Origin: an uncultured Eubacteriales bacterium
GTDB lineage: Bacteria > Bacillota > Clostridia > Saccharofermentanales > Fastidiosipilaceae
Reading direction: 5' to 3'
DNA: 64,000 nt
Assembly: GCA_902373515.1 (NCBI GenBank)
Contig: CABKML010000001.1
Span: forward strand, 1 to 64,000
Shown one piece after another: positions 33,838 to 43,338 of the stretch. A model generated the notes under the pieces. The model had not been told where the DNA came from. It was given only the letters and a program-made list of their open reading frames with translations, and made no database searches. A program made the position numbers and the translations under genes. The first letter of the stretch is position 1; every line of letters begins with the position of its first letter.

Positions 33838-35160
33838 TTAATTACCCTCTAAAGGTGCCAAATATTTCGCAATATTAGCCTTGTGTTCCTCAAACGTATT
33901 GGCGAACACGTTGCGTCCGTCTTTGCCGGCGGCACAGAAAAAGAGATAATTCCGGCTCTCAGGCTGCGTATCGGGATAAAGTGCGGCGGAAATAGCTTCA
34001 GCGCCGGGATTACAAATAGGACCTGGGGTTAAACCGGGATTTTTGTACGTATTATAAGGAGATTCCCGATTCAAATCTTTATCTTTCACCAGGAAAACCG
34101 GCGGTAAACCTTCCTGTTGCCGCAAATAATTAATGCTGGCGCAAGATTCCAGATTCATATTCCTACTCATACGATTGCTGAAAACCCGACTGACTTTATA
34201 CATTTCGCGGGAAATTGAAGATTCCTTCTGAATAATACTGGCTAAAATAATTACTTCATCCATAGTCATGTTAAGAGCCTTAGCCCGCTCATAATACTGG
34301 TCAAGCAACTTGTAGCGGGTATTATTCAGCATTGTCGCCAAAATCGACTCCTCCGACGCATTGTAGTCAAAATAATAAGAATCGGGGAAAAGATAGCCGT
34401 CCAAAAGGAAATTACGTCCGGGGGTACGCTTGATTTCGGATAAAAATTCATAGCGCTCGAACAGTTCAGGGGAGTTCATCAAACTGTCCAGTCTGGCCTC
34501 ATCGAAGCTGATACCGGCACGACGCAAAATATTCTTAATATCAATATAGGTACTGCCTTCGGGGATAACCACCAACGCCCGATTGGGCTTCAAAGTCAAC
34601 GTGAACATCAACTCGTCATACCCCATATTAGGGCGTAAATAGTGCGTACCATATTGATAATTGCCGTCGAAGCCGTTTAACTTGGACAAGAGCTGAAAAA
34701 CGGTTTTACTCTTAATCAGGCCGGCTGCTTCCAGTTTTTGCGCAATATTCTTAGTCGCATCACCGAAGTCAATAAAAACCGCCTGTAAATTCTTTTCTCC
34801 CGGAATCGGAGCACTGTAATTCAAAGGAATATGCTTCTCTTTTTTCCAGGCTGCCAGGCGCTGCAGACACCTTTCCGCTTTGATTTTATTCTGCGCCTGC
34901 ATTTGTTCCCGCGTCTGAGCAGCATTTTGCTGCGCGGCCGGCTTGTCTTTCTTCTCCGTCTTCAATTGTTTGGAGTACTCTTCATTGACGACGTCCTGAA
35001 TAAGCTCCTGCTGCGCGGCAATTTGTTGCATATAATCGTAACGGGCCTTTTGGCGCAGCACAACACGATAACCGAAAACCAAGCCCAAAACGATTGCCAG
35101 CAACAATACACAAACTACCGCAATCCCACTTATAGTCGTCCTTATTTTACGCGAAATCAT
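33838..35160 (-). CDS. mltG: Endolytic murein transglycosylase MltG
   Basis: A 440-residue YceG-like protein. One N-terminal membrane helix (about residues 10-30) is followed by a charged coiled segment (40-105), a LysM-like subdomain and the catalytic domain. The active-site glutamate lies in ILASIIQKESSI (about residue 312), and the conserved LTPGPICNPG follows near residue 390. It cuts nascent glycan strands and helps set their length at the outer membrane face. Shine-Dalgarno AAGGAT precedes ATG. It sits between typA and the U32 gene in the same direction and is probably cotranscribed. Confidence 0.94.
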   Translation of the reverse strand: MISRKIRTTISGIAVVCVLLLAIVLGLVFGYRVVLRQKARYDYMQQIAAQQELIQDVVNEEYSKQLKTEKKDKPAAQQNAAQTREQMQAQNKIKAERCLQRLAAWKKEKHIPLNYSAPIPGEKNLQAVFIDFGDATKNIAQKLEAAGLIKSKTVFQLLSKLNGFDGNYQYGTHYLRPNMGYDELMFTLTLKPNRALVVIPEGSTYIDIKNILRRAGISFDEARLDSLMNSPELFERYEFLSEIKRTPGRNFLLDGYLFPDSYYFDYNASEESILATMLNNTRYKLLDQYYERAKALNMTMDEVIILASIIQKESSISREMYKVSRVFSNRMSRNMNLESCASINYLRQQEGLPPVFLVKDKDLNRESPYNTYKNPGLTPGPICNPGAEAISAALYPDTQPESRNYLFFCAAGKDGRNVFANTFEEHKANIAKYLAPLEGN

Positions 35161-35208
35161 GTTGTTATCCTTTCCTGCAAACTCAAGCAGCGTTCTTTGC
35201 TCCGCTTT

Positions 35209-37053
35209 TTATTGCTTCTTCGCTCTTTGTTTCGCTCGCAAATCCGTACTTAAAATCTTTTTCCGTAAACGAATGTGTAAGGGGGTAACTTCCACCAATT
35301 CATCGTCATTGATTAATTCCAGACATTGCTCCAGACTTAAGTCCATCCGTCCCGTCAAACGCAAAGCGTCGTCGGAGCCGGCGGCACGCATATTGGTAAC
35401 GTGTTTTTTCTTACAGACGTTCACCACCACATCTCCGGGCTTGGGTGTTTTACCGACAATTTCGCCCTCATAAACCTGCACACCGGCATCGATAAAGAGC
35501 ACACCCCGCTCCTGCGCATTGTACAGGCCGTAAGTTACAGCTTCACCTGTCTCCCAGGCGACAATTACGCCGTGCTTACGCGTTTCTATCTCGCCCTTCC
35601 ACGGTTCAAAGCCGCTAATCAAAGTATTCATTACACCGTTACCGCGAGTATCGGTTAAAAATTCCGAACGATAACCGATTAAGGCCCGGGAAGAAATATG
35701 GAAAGTCATACGGGTGTAACCGTCCTGAATCGGATGCATATCCTTCAATTCGCCTTTACGTTCACCGATTTTCTGAATAACCGCACCGACAAATTCATCC
35801 GGCACATCAATGTACAAATCTTCCATCGGTTCCAGAACTTTGCCGTCCGGCGTCTTTTTCAAAATTACTTCCGGTTTACCGACTTGGAACTCATAACCTT
35901 CACGTCTCATCGTTTCAATCAAAATGGACATGGACAGTTCGCCTCTGCCCTTGACGATAAAGCGGTCGGGAGAATCTGTATATTCCAGACGCATCGCCAC
36001 ATTTTTTTCCATCTCTTTTTCCAAGCGGGCGGACAAGTGGCGGCTCATCAAATACTTACCGTCCTGGCCGGCAAACGGACTGTCGTTAACCATGAAATTC
36101 ATCGCAATCGTCGGCTCTTCAATCGCCACAAACGGCAGCGGCTCAACTTTGTCGACAGCGCAAACCGTATCACCGATGTTGATATTCTCGATACCGGCCA
36201 AACAGACAATCTCACCGGCTGCAGCCTCCGGCACTTCCACTTCTTTCAAAGCCTCGAAACGCATAATCTTGTTCAAGCGCGCCTTGCGGACAGTGTCTTC
36301 GCCGAAACGCGCCACGGCAATCTCCTGCCCGAGTTTCAAAGTACCGCGATCAATTTTACCGATTGCCAGTCGTCCCAAATAAGGATTGGCTTCAACGTTG
36401 GAAACTAAAACTTGGGCCGGCAGGCTAGGATCACCCTGCGGCGAGGGTAATTTCTCCACAATGGTATCAAGCAGCGGCAAAATATTTTTCGCTTCGCCTT
36501 TGATAATTTCTTCGGCTGTAAAAGCAGCAACGCCGTCCCGACCGGAAGCATAAACTACAGGGAAATCCAACTGTTTGTCCGTAGCATCCAAATTCATAAA
36601 CAGCTCGTAAACTTCATCCAAAGCTCTTTTCGGTTCCGCGCCCGGTCTATCGCATTTATTAATAACTACCAAAGCCGGTAAGCCCAAGTTCATCGCCTTG
36701 GACAGAACGAAACGGGTCTGCGGCATAGGTCCCTCGAAAGCGTCGACAATCAAAATAACCGCATCGACCATTTGCATAATCCGTTCCACTTCGCCGCTGA
36801 AATCGGCATGCCCCGGAGTATCGACGATATTAATTCTCGTCTTGCCGTATTGAATAGCCGTATTTTTGGCCAATATAGTAATTCCGCGTTCCCGCTCCAA
36901 GTCGTTGGAATCCATCACGCAATTATCAACGGTTTCATTATCCCGGAAACTTCCCGACTGTTTCAGCATCGCATCAACCAGGGTGGTTTTACCGTGGTCG
37001 ACGTGCGCAATAATAGCAATATTTCTTAAATTTTCCTGTCTTGTTTCTTTCAT
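35209..37053 (-). CDS. typA: Translational GTPase TypA/BipA
   Basis: A 614-residue ribosome-binding GTPase. The start at ATG 37053 ([20 protein letters not shown]) gives the standard length; a frame back to 37110 adds 19 atypical residues. G1 is AHVDHGKTT, the switch II motif is [15 protein letters not shown], and G4 is [11 protein letters not shown]-like domains III and V and the TypA-specific C-terminal domain follow. It acts in ribosome assembly and stress adaptation. The Shine-Dalgarno sequence is weak (AGAAGAGA). A gap of about 150 bases separates it from der. Confidence 0.97.
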   Translation of the reverse strand: MKETRQENLRNIAIIAHVDHGKTTLVDAMLKQSGSFRDNETVDNCVMDSNDLERERGITILAKNTAIQYGKTRINIVDTPGHADFSGEVERIMQMVDAVILIVDAFEGPMPQTRFVLSKAMNLGLPALVVINKCDRPGAEPKRALDEVYELFMNLDATDKQLDFPVVYASGRDGVAAFTAEEIIKGEAKNILPLLDTIVEKLPSPQGDPSLPAQVLVSNVEANPYLGRLAIGKIDRGTLKLGQEIAVARFGEDTVRKARLNKIMRFEALKEVEVPEAAAGEIVCLAGIENINIGDTVCAVDKVEPLPFVAIEEPTIAMNFMVNDSPFAGQDGKYLMSRHLSARLEKEMEKNVAMRLEYTDSPDRFIVKGRGELSMSILIETMRREGYEFQVGKPEVILKKTPDGKVLEPMEDLYIDVPDEFVGAVIQKIGERKGELKDMHPIQDGYTRMTFHISSRALIGYRSEFLTDTRGNGVMNTLISGFEPWKGEIETRKHGVIVAWETGEAVTYGLYNAQERGVLFIDAGVQVYEGEIVGKTPKPGDVVVNVCKKKHVTNMRAAGSDDALRLTGRMDLSLEQCLELINDDELVEVTPLHIRLRKKILSTDLRAKQRAKKQ

Positions 37054-37205
37054 ACTGTTTTCTGTCTCTTCTTCTCTTCTATCTCTACTCTGTAAAATTC
37101 CAACTATCACATATATCCGTTGTGTCGGTTTACTAATCGTTCAGTCTAGCACCTGCACGCTACATTGGTATTAAATATTTGTAAACCGGCCGTATATCAA
37201 TAAGC

Positions 37206-38531
37206 TCAACCGTCCTGCTTGCGTTTTTCCCGCAAAAGGAAATAAATCGGCGTCCCGGCGAAATCGAAGTGTTGTCGAATCTGATTTTCCAAATAACGCT
37301 CATAACTGAAATGCAATAAATTCCTGTCATTAACAAAGAAAACGAATTTCGGCGGCAAAACGGAAACTTGGGTAGCATATTGAATTTTAAGATGCCGACC
37401 TTTATATGAAGGCGCCTGCATCATCGCCTGCGCTTCACCGATTACGTCGTTCAACAGGCCTGTAGCAATTCTGCGGGAAGCCGCCTGATAAACCTGATTA
37501 ATCAAAGTGTACAAATCAGCCACATGCAAAGCCGTCTTGGCCGAGAGAAAAATAATCGGGGCCCAGGGCATAAAACTGAATTTAGTTTGTAATTGTTTTA
37601 CGTATTCTCCCTGGCGCAAATTGTTGTCTTTCGCCAAATCCCACTTATTCACCAGCAGAATGCAAGCCTTACCCGCTTCCAAAGCTAAACCGGCAATCTT
37701 TGTATCCTGTTCCAAAGGTCCGCTCAAAGCATCCATCATAATCAAACAGACGTCCGCTTTTTCAATCCCGCTGACTGCCCGGACTACGGAATAACGCTCA
37801 ATAGCATCGTCAATTTTACTTTTGCGCCGCATCCCAGCCGTATCAATAAACAAGTATTCCTGATCCCCGTATTTCACCGAAGTTTCCAAAGCATCTCTCG
37901 TTGTCCCGGCGATATCCGAAACAATGGCCCGCTTCTCGCCGCACAAGCAATTAAGCAACGAGCTCTTGCCGACATTAGGCTTGCCGATTAAGGCCACTTT
38001 AATAACTTCAGAATCTGCAGCAAATTCATCTGCAAGCGGCAAATCATGACATATTGCATCCAGCATATCGCCGATACCCAAGCCGTGCGCCGCTGAAATG
38101 GGGAAAACTTCTCCAAATCCCAGTTGATAAAAATCGTAAACTTCCGGCGGTACAGTACCGGGATTGTCACATTTATTAACGGCAATTACCACCCGTTTGC
38201 CGCTTCTGTGCAAAAACTCGGCAATATCCTGATCGGCAGCCTGAAGGCCGCACTTGGCATCCACCATAAACAAAATAATATCGGCAGTTTCAATCGCCAG
38301 TTCCGCCTGTTGCCGCATTTGACTCAATATTAAATCGTCGCTGTAAGGCTCAATGCCGCCGGTATCAACCAGTGCCAGCTCCCGATCCAACCAGGTAAAT
38401 TTAGTATACAAGCGATCACGCGTAACTCCGGGGCGATCGTCTACAATCGCCATTTTCTTTCCGGCTAAATAATTAAACAAAGAGCTTTTGCCGACGTTGG
38501 GGCGCCCTACTACCGCTATAACCGTACTCAT
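37206..38531 (-). CDS. der: Ribosome-assembly GTPase Der (EngA)
   Basis: A 441-residue double GTPase needed for 50S subunit maturation. G domain 1 has GRPNVGKSS (about residues 8-16) and DTGG; G domain 2 has GKPNVGKSS (about 183-191), DTAGMRRKSKID and NKWDLAKD. A KH-like domain ends the protein. I start it at ATG 38531, just after AGGTGA, which fits the usual MSTVIAVVGRPNVGKS beginning; ATG 38552 is less likely. It lies downstream of rpmF with a terminator hairpin between, so it depends on read-through or on a promoter I could not find. Confidence 0.97.
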   Translation of the reverse strand: MSTVIAVVGRPNVGKSSLFNYLAGKKMAIVDDRPGVTRDRLYTKFTWLDRELALVDTGGIEPYSDDLILSQMRQQAELAIETADIILFMVDAKCGLQAADQDIAEFLHRSGKRVVIAVNKCDNPGTVPPEVYDFYQLGFGEVFPISAAHGLGIGDMLDAICHDLPLADEFAADSEVIKVALIGKPNVGKSSLLNCLCGEKRAIVSDIAGTTRDALETSVKYGDQEYLFIDTAGMRRKSKIDDAIERYSVVRAVSGIEKADVCLIMMDALSGPLEQDTKIAGLALEAGKACILLVNKWDLAKDNNLRQGEYVKQLQTKFSFMPWAPIIFLSAKTALHVADLYTLINQVYQAASRRIATGLLNDVIGEAQAMMQAPSYKGRHLKIQYATQVSVLPPKFVFFVNDRNLLHFSYERYLENQIRQHFDFAGTPIYFLLREKRKQDG

Positions 38532-38584
38532 ATTTTCACCTGCTTTCTCCAATGCTTTTCTAAAGTTACTTTACTATTTTTCAT

Positions 38585-38617
38585 AATAAAAAAACAGCGA
38601 AATAATCGTTCGCTGTT
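38585..38617 (-). terminator. Terminator between rpmF and der
   Basis: AACAGCGAA (38593-38601) pairs with TTCGCTGTT (38609-38617), followed on the minus strand by TTTTTTTATTATG. Confidence 0.87.
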
Positions 38618-38719
38618 CTTTAAGCCGGCTGCAAACCCGCGGTAAACAATTTTGTCTTCAATCTCGTTAGACCTATATAACAATTGCTACCGGTTTAGCC
38701 CTGATCAAAACACCTGCGC

Positions 38720-38914
38720 TTATTCTGCTGTTGCAGCTGTTTCAACTTCAATAACTTTACGGCCTCTGTATAAGCCGCAAGCCTGACAAGGTCTGTGCGC
38801 CAAGCGAAGTTCATGACAGCTTGTGCACTCAACTAAAGCCGGTGCTACTAGCTTCCAGTTAGAACGAGAACGACGAGAGCGCTCTTTTGACCATCTTCTC
38901 TTAGGTACTGCCAT
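38720..38914 (-). CDS. rpmF: 50S ribosomal protein L32
   Basis: A 64-residue L32 with the expected basic start MAVPKRRWSKERSRRSRSNW and a zinc-ribbon pattern CTSC-x9-CQAC (about residues 30-46). The start at ATG 38914 stands eight bases after GGAGGTG; a GTG at 38923 lies inside that ribosome binding site. Many bacteria carry yceD (DUF177) directly upstream; here it is missing and the gene has its own strong promoter and terminator, forming a one-gene unit. Confidence 0.97.
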   Translation of the reverse strand: MAVPKRRWSKERSRRSRSNWKLVAPALVECTSCHELRLAHRPCQACGLYRGRKVIEVETAATAE

Positions 38915-38958
38915 CTTCGACACCTCCGTTTTGTCTTCTTAATAAGACAAGCTAAATA

Positions 38959-38987
38959 AGCATAACGCCTATTTTTTCACCTGTCAA
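38959..38987 (-). promoter_or_regulatory. Promoter of rpmF
   Basis: Leftward TTGACA (38987-38982), a 17-base spacer and TATGCT (38964-38959), about 45 bases before the start. Confidence 0.8.
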
Positions 38988-39074
38988 TAGTTCTGTATTA
39001 GTTTTGCTGCCGCTTTGTAACTGATTTAAGACCGATTTGTAACGGTTTGTCTACATTGCCGCTGTGCACCGCTG

Positions 39075-39180
39075 TCCGACCTATTGCCGTGCAACGCAAA
39101 CGATTGCGTTGCAATTTGCGTCTCATTTTGCAACGCAAATTAAAAGAGCGTTGCAAAGAAGCTTACAGGCAGCAGATTAT
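39075..39180 (-). repeat. 106-bp direct repeat, copy 1 (holds the stop of the AlbA_2 gene)
   Basis: Identical to 40473-40578 except for one base (39103 A against 40501 C). Inside it GCAACGCAA (39091-39099) and TTGCGTTGC (39104-39112) make a perfect 9-bp hairpin, and the single difference is in its loop. A second palindromic pair, AATTTGCGT (39113-39121) and ACGCAAATT (39133-39141), competes with GCAACGC (39130-39136) and GCGTTGC (39148-39154). The stop codon of the neighbouring gene (39177-39179) is within the repeat. Confidence 0.97.
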
Positions 39181-40436
39181 CGAAGCAGATAATGCGTTTT
39201 TCGGCTGTCACCGCTGCGTTTAATTATCCCCTTATTTATAAGCGTATTCAAGACCCGCAAAGTTTTGGCGCGACTCAAAGCACAAGCGCTTTCTATTTCA
39301 CTGCGATTGGCAGAAGTTTTTCTTTGAATAAATGCATAAACTTTCTCTTCCTCCGGGCTGAGATTGTCTACAGATGCAGTAAAAAGCGGCAGAATTACCG
39401 TTATTGCTTCCGTTCCGACCGAATAATCGGGTTTAGTTATACTGTTTCGGTAACTCTGATTAATCCGCCGAATACCGGTGCCGAATTGCTCAATATATCC
39501 CAAGCGAAAAAACACATTGGCTAAAATAGGATTAGATAACGCTGAAATCTGCCGATTCAAGTAATCATCCGCCGTTAAACCTGCCGGCAATCCGCCCAGC
39601 GAGGTAATTTCAATTCTGTCCGCATACATAGCCACATTAATCGGCGCGTCTACATCCCACGCTCTATGCACCAGAGCATTGGCTAAAGCCTCACGAAAGC
39701 TGAGCTCGGGCACTCTTTCCCGCCGTTCTCTTTTAATTCCGGCAATTTCTTCATAGCAATAAAATTTACGGAAAAAAGCCGTTGCTTCCGCATAAGCTTC
39801 GAGAATAGACATATTTTCCAAACGCAACCTTGCTTGTATAACGTCAATGGAATCCCCGAATTTCGCTAAATCAATTAAAGCCAAACCGTTTTCATCAGCT
39901 AATAATCGGGCCGCTTTATTAAATTTAGTTTCAGCATTGTAAAGGTTAAGCGTGCGCAATATATCGCCGTTCAATTCGCTGATACCCAATTCTCGCTTCA
40001 GCTCCTGCTCCAGATAATGGAAATGTAAATCCTGCCTACTTGACGCCAACTCTTCAAAGTTAATATTGGAACCGCGCAAAATCAGGCGATTCAGCTCCTG
40101 CCTGTCTACCGGCACACTTGCTGTTGCCGCACGTTTATAGGCCTGACCTTTGTAATAATAAGGTGTTTCCGAACCGCTTAAAACAGTCAGGCGAATTGTA
40201 CTGTCAGGCAAAATATTAAGGGAAAATTGGGGAACGGGACTTATTGTGTCATTTATCCTATTCTCAATGGAAATTGCCTTTTTATCAATATTATTCAAGC
40301 CGATGATTTCACCATCATCACTTATACCGAAATAGATTGTTCCACCCCGATAATTGGCAAAAGCCGAAACTGTTTTAAGAAAGCTGTCAGTTATATCGGC
40401 CTTTAATTCCACGCTGCTTGTTTCTCTTAATTTCAT
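39177..40436 (-). CDS. AlbA_2 / HATPase_c_4 domain protein (RecG-related regulator type)
   Basis: A 419-residue protein. The N-terminus (about residues 8-115) is an AlbA_2/Schlafen-like putative DNA-binding and nucleotide-binding domain: VELKADITDSFLKTVSAFAN, RGGTIYFGISDDGEI. The middle (about 240-345) matches HATPase_c_4 with ELSFREALANALVHRAW, RIEITSLGGLP and EQFGTGIRRI. A winged helix ends it (about 360-419). Such proteins are often called transcriptional regulators or RecG-like; true helicase motifs are absent. The ribosome binding site is weak (GGCGG). The gene is bracketed by the two 106-bp repeats, and its TAA is supplied by the repeat. Function unproven. Confidence 0.85.
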   Translation of the reverse strand: MKLRETSSVELKADITDSFLKTVSAFANYRGGTIYFGISDDGEIIGLNNIDKKAISIENRINDTISPVPQFSLNILPDSTIRLTVLSGSETPYYYKGQAYKRAATASVPVDRQELNRLILRGSNINFEELASSRQDLHFHYLEQELKRELGISELNGDILRTLNLYNAETKFNKAARLLADENGLALIDLAKFGDSIDVIQARLRLENMSILEAYAEATAFFRKFYCYEEIAGIKRERRERVPELSFREALANALVHRAWDVDAPINVAMYADRIEITSLGGLPAGLTADDYLNRQISALSNPILANVFFRLGYIEQFGTGIRRINQSYRNSITKPDYSVGTEAITVILPLFTASVDNLSPEEEKVYAFIQRKTSANRSEIESACALSRAKTLRVLNTLINKGIIKRSGDSRKTHYLLR

Positions 40437-40472
40437 ACAAATACCGCCAAATTAAATATTACAATTACGGCA

Positions 40473-40578
40473 TCCGACCTATTGCCGTGCAACGCAAACG
40501 CTTGCGTTGCAATTTGCGTCTCATTTTGCAACGCAAATTAAAAGAGCGTTGCAAAGAAGCTTACAGGCAGCAGATTAT
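40473..40578 (-). repeat. 106-bp direct repeat, copy 2 (just after the unknown gene)
   Basis: The second copy, 1398 bases from the first. In the direction of transcription it starts five bases after the stop of the gene at 40584-41498 and ends 36 bases before the AlbA_2 gene. The order is therefore gene-repeat-gene-repeat on the minus strand. Confidence 0.97.
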
Positions 40579-40583
40579 AAGCG

Positions 40584-41498
40584 TCACTTTCTCTCGTCAA
40601 TACAGTAATTAATATTAATTGTCACGTAATGACCGCTCATATTATCGTTGCTCAAGAAATAGGCTAAATTTACATAGCCTTCCTGCGGCGAGCTTAAATC
40701 CGCCTCCATTTTATCGGTAGTGGTAATCATCGGCACATCTCCGTAAGGCGTATGATACTCGCTCTTGAAAGTTTTGCCGATGCGAAACTCCAAATTCATC
40801 CCGAAGTTCCCGCTACGATTAAGATTCAGAGATTTTTCGGACGCATCGTACACCAATTCGGTATAGGTGCTGTAAAGAGCCGGATCACTCAACTCTTTCC
40901 AACGTAATTTATAAATATTACCTCCGTCAAAAGACCAGACGCCCAGGCTGCACAAGCGATCCTGCGCCACATCGTCCGCCGCCAAATCCGCCTTGTCCTG
41001 ACTGTGCCGTGAAAGCATGTAAACCTTGACCGAAAAGCTCTGTTTACCGGGCTTAGCTGCCCAAGTCGCAGATTTAAGCGGTTTAGCCCGAAGCCAATCG
41101 GCAACTTCGGAACCGTCTGCCATTAAATCGGCATTTTCCATCGCCGTCCGATAAAGCATCTCACTGCCGAGAGTTTGATTTTTTTCCGAACGATTATGCA
41201 AAAGTTCTCTTGTTCCCGGAGGATTCAAGTCAACCCGTTCCAATAAAGCGCACTCCAAGCGGCGACGTCCGGCATCCTGCTCTGAAGCTCGGTCTGCAGC
41301 TTGAGCTTGACTTGAAACTCGAGCCGACTGCTTAGAAAAATCGGCCGCATCTGCTGCAAGCTCGCCCGTCTCCTGCAACGCCTGCACTTCAGCCGGCGAA
41401 AGCAGCTGCAAGTACTCCGCCGCCCGCTGCTTGGCGGAAATATTACGTCGAACAATTTCTTTTGCCGCTTCTACGGCTGTCGAAGTTTTTTTCTTCAT
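40584..41498 (-). CDS. Unknown protein downstream of ddl
   Basis: About 304 residues from ATG 41498, which begins just after the ddl stop; a frame from 41531 overlaps ddl. Not recognised. The first 100 residues are Ala/Glu/Gln/Arg-rich and helical, with no signal peptide. Residues 130-304 look like a beta-sandwich (VKVYMLSRHS, LGVWSFDGGNIYKL, MNLEFRIGKTF, GYVNLAYFLSN) with many aromatics. It is a cytoplasmic protein by appearance. The ribosome binding site is poor, so coupling to ddl is likely. A 106-bp repeat follows at once. No function is proposed. Confidence 0.6.
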   Translation of the reverse strand: MKKKTSTAVEAAKEIVRRNISAKQRAAEYLQLLSPAEVQALQETGELAADAADFSKQSARVSSQAQAADRASEQDAGRRRLECALLERVDLNPPGTRELLHNRSEKNQTLGSEMLYRTAMENADLMADGSEVADWLRAKPLKSATWAAKPGKQSFSVKVYMLSRHSQDKADLAADDVAQDRLCSLGVWSFDGGNIYKLRWKELSDPALYSTYTELVYDASEKSLNLNRSGNFGMNLEFRIGKTFKSEYHTPYGDVPMITTTDKMEADLSSPQEGYVNLAYFLSNDNMSGHYVTININYCIDERK

Positions 41499-41499
41499 A

Positions 41500-42702
41500 T
41501 CAAATCGTTTCCCGTCTGGACCTTTCTTCATGTTCAGCTAAAGCTAAATACAACAAGCGCCCGCACAACTCGGTCGCATCAAAGCCGCCGGCGGCAAAAA
41601 CTTGAGGATAAAGACTGATTTCAGTAAAGCCGGGCATGGTATTGATTTCGTTAAAGTAAATTTTGCGGGCATCCCGATCGAAGAAAAAATCGACCCGAGC
41701 TAAGCCGCTGATTTGTAAAATATTACAGACTTCCAGGGCCAATTCGTGAATTTGGCGGGTCATAAGCGTCGTAATTGTCGCCGGAATACAAGTTTCCGTG
41801 GCCTGCTCCGAAAAATATTTGGTCTGATAGTCATAAAAAGAATTGGGCTTTTTCACAATAATCTCCCCGACCGGAGAGGCGAGATAATTCGGGAAATTAC
41901 CCAAAACACCGCACTCCAATTCTCTAACTCTTAATTGCCGTTCAATCAGAATTTCACTATCCAATTCGGCCGCAGCGGCAATCGCCTGATTCAAGGATGA
42001 AAGATTGTTCGCTTTCCCGGCGCCGACGGAAGAGCCTCCGTTAGCCGGCTTGACAAAAAGCGGAAAGGGCAATTTTTCCAAAATGTCGATACACGCATCC
42101 TCGTTATTCATTTGCCACACACGACGGGACAAACGGAACCACGGTACTACCGGAATTTTATAATGCTGTAAAATAGTCTTGGCGGCAATTTTGTCCATAC
42201 CGCAAGCTGAAGCTAAAACACCCGACCCGACAAAAGGAATATCGGCCATTTTGAATAGGCCCTGAATGGCACCGTCTTCACAATTAATACCGTGTAAAAC
42301 GGGGAACAAAATATCCGGCTTGCTTCCGTCTTTAGTTAAACTGCTGAGAAAGGCCGCCGGGCTGCTGATAGGTGCAGACGGTACATTCCTGCTTTTGCCA
42401 TATTCTTCCGCTTCTTTGACCCAATTCTCGCTGTCCAAATGTTCACCGTCAAAAGGATAAGGCAAAAAATCACCGTTCACGGTAATACCGACAAGCGACA
42501 ATTTTAGCGGCATTTTGCTTAAAGTACGCGCAATAAAGAGAGCTGAACGGCAGGAAACTAAATGTTCGGTGGATTTGCCGCCGAAAAACAGCAAAACGTG
42601 CTTGCCCTTAAATTTTTCCGGCTCATAGGTAAAATTACGACCGTAAAGCGGCGATTTACCGCCGAATTCATAAAAATCCGTTGTTAACCTGCTCTTTCGC
42701 AT
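41500..42702 (-). CDS. ddl: D-alanine-D-alanine ligase
   Basis: About 400 residues, ATP-grasp fold. Seen: the N-terminal HVLLFFGGKSTEHLVS, the serine/glycine loop PANGGSSVGAGKA, the omega-loop FYDYQTKYFS with the Lys-Tyr pair that goes with D-Ala rather than D-Lac or D-Ser specificity, and the metal-binding FNEINTMPGFTEISLYP. It makes the dipeptide for peptidoglycan precursors. ATG 42702 has AAAGGA at longer than usual distance; ATG 42714 would have it adjoining, so the start is uncertain by four residues. The transcript of the upstream coiled-coil gene ends at a terminator before this gene; no clear promoter was found. Confidence 0.94.
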   Translation of the reverse strand: MRKSRLTTDFYEFGGKSPLYGRNFTYEPEKFKGKHVLLFFGGKSTEHLVSCRSALFIARTLSKMPLKLSLVGITVNGDFLPYPFDGEHLDSENWVKEAEEYGKSRNVPSAPISSPAAFLSSLTKDGSKPDILFPVLHGINCEDGAIQGLFKMADIPFVGSGVLASACGMDKIAAKTILQHYKIPVVPWFRLSRRVWQMNNEDACIDILEKLPFPLFVKPANGGSSVGAGKANNLSSLNQAIAAAAELDSEILIERQLRVRELECGVLGNFPNYLASPVGEIIVKKPNSFYDYQTKYFSEQATETCIPATITTLMTRQIHELALEVCNILQISGLARVDFFFDRDARKIYFNEINTMPGFTEISLYPQVFAAGGFDATELCGRLLYLALAEHEERSRRETI

Positions 42703-42776
42703 AAGTAAGTGCATCCTTTCTTGGTCCTGCCTGAAATTCCGGGCGGCGCCGGTTTTCGTCGTTTTACAATATTAAT

Positions 42777-42800
42777 AAAAAAGCGGTCGAACGACCGCTT
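42777..42800 (-). terminator. Terminator after the DivIVA-like gene
   Basis: A compact hairpin, AAGCGGTCG (42781-42789) with CGACCGCTT (42792-42800), followed on the minus strand by TTTTTTATTAAT. Confidence 0.9.
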
Positions 42801-42819
42801 GATTTTGAAGCACAAGGAA

Positions 42820-43338
42820 TCAACCGCGGTCCCACTTGCTCAATTCTTCTTTGTTATGCCTGATAACGTCCAGCACATCCTTGAAATTGTTCTCAACGTT
42901 GGTCAACAGACCTTCAACATAGCTGACGGAATAATCGTGCAATTCATCGGCGTGCGTTTTGGCCTTATTGACTATTTCCTGCGCTTTCTCCTGCGCTTCC
43001 TGGGTTATCTTGTTCTCATCAATCAAAGTTGCCGCTTTCAGTTCCGCTCTTCTGATGTAGTCATTGGCGGCCTGTTTCGCTTCCTTCATAATTGAATTCT
43101 GTTCCTGAACTATATAATGTGCCTGCTTAATGGCATCCGGCAACTGCTCCTGTAATGCTGCAATTAATGTCAGTAAATTCTCACGATTCAGCACTATGCT
43201 GGTAGACAAAGGTAAAGTTTTCGCACTCTGTACCATAAGCTCCATTCTGTTCAACAAACTGTAAATTGAATTCTCATCCTGTATAGGTTGATCAATCATC
43301 TCTTCGTCGCTCATATTGTCAAAAAATTGTTCAGCCAT
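42820..43338 (-). CDS. DivIVA/ATPase-subunit-H-like coiled-coil protein
   Basis: A 172-residue acidic protein that is largely coiled coil (about residues 55-150), with heptads in NSIMKEAKQAANDYIRRAEL and ITQEAQEKAQEIVNKAK. It has the look of small DivIVA-like or V-ATPase subunit H-like proteins common in Firmicutes near division or wall genes. The start is ATG 43338, after GGTGGAG; the longer frame to 43362 ignores this site. It forms a one-gene unit between terminators. A scaffold role in division is inferred only from composition. Confidence 0.7.
   Translation of the reverse strand: MAEQFFDNMSDEEMIDQPIQDENSIYSLLNRMELMVQSAKTLPLSTSIVLNRENLLTLIAALQEQLPDAIKQAHYIVQEQNSIMKEAKQAANDYIRRAELKAATLIDENKITQEAQEKAQEIVNKAKTHADELHDYSVSYVEGLLTNVENNFKDVLDVIRHNKEELSKWDRG

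Noticed and set aside
39177-40436. True RecG-like helicase
   Set aside because: The protein has AlbA_2 and HATPase_c_4 motifs but no Walker A/DEQH helicase motifs; the real RecG is at 49711-51984.
39075-40578. Integron-type gene cassette with attC sites
   Set aside because: The gene-repeat-gene-repeat order and hairpins invite it, but the ends do not show the RYYYAAC and GTTRRRY core sites, the two repeats are almost identical rather than diverged, and no integrase gene is in the window.
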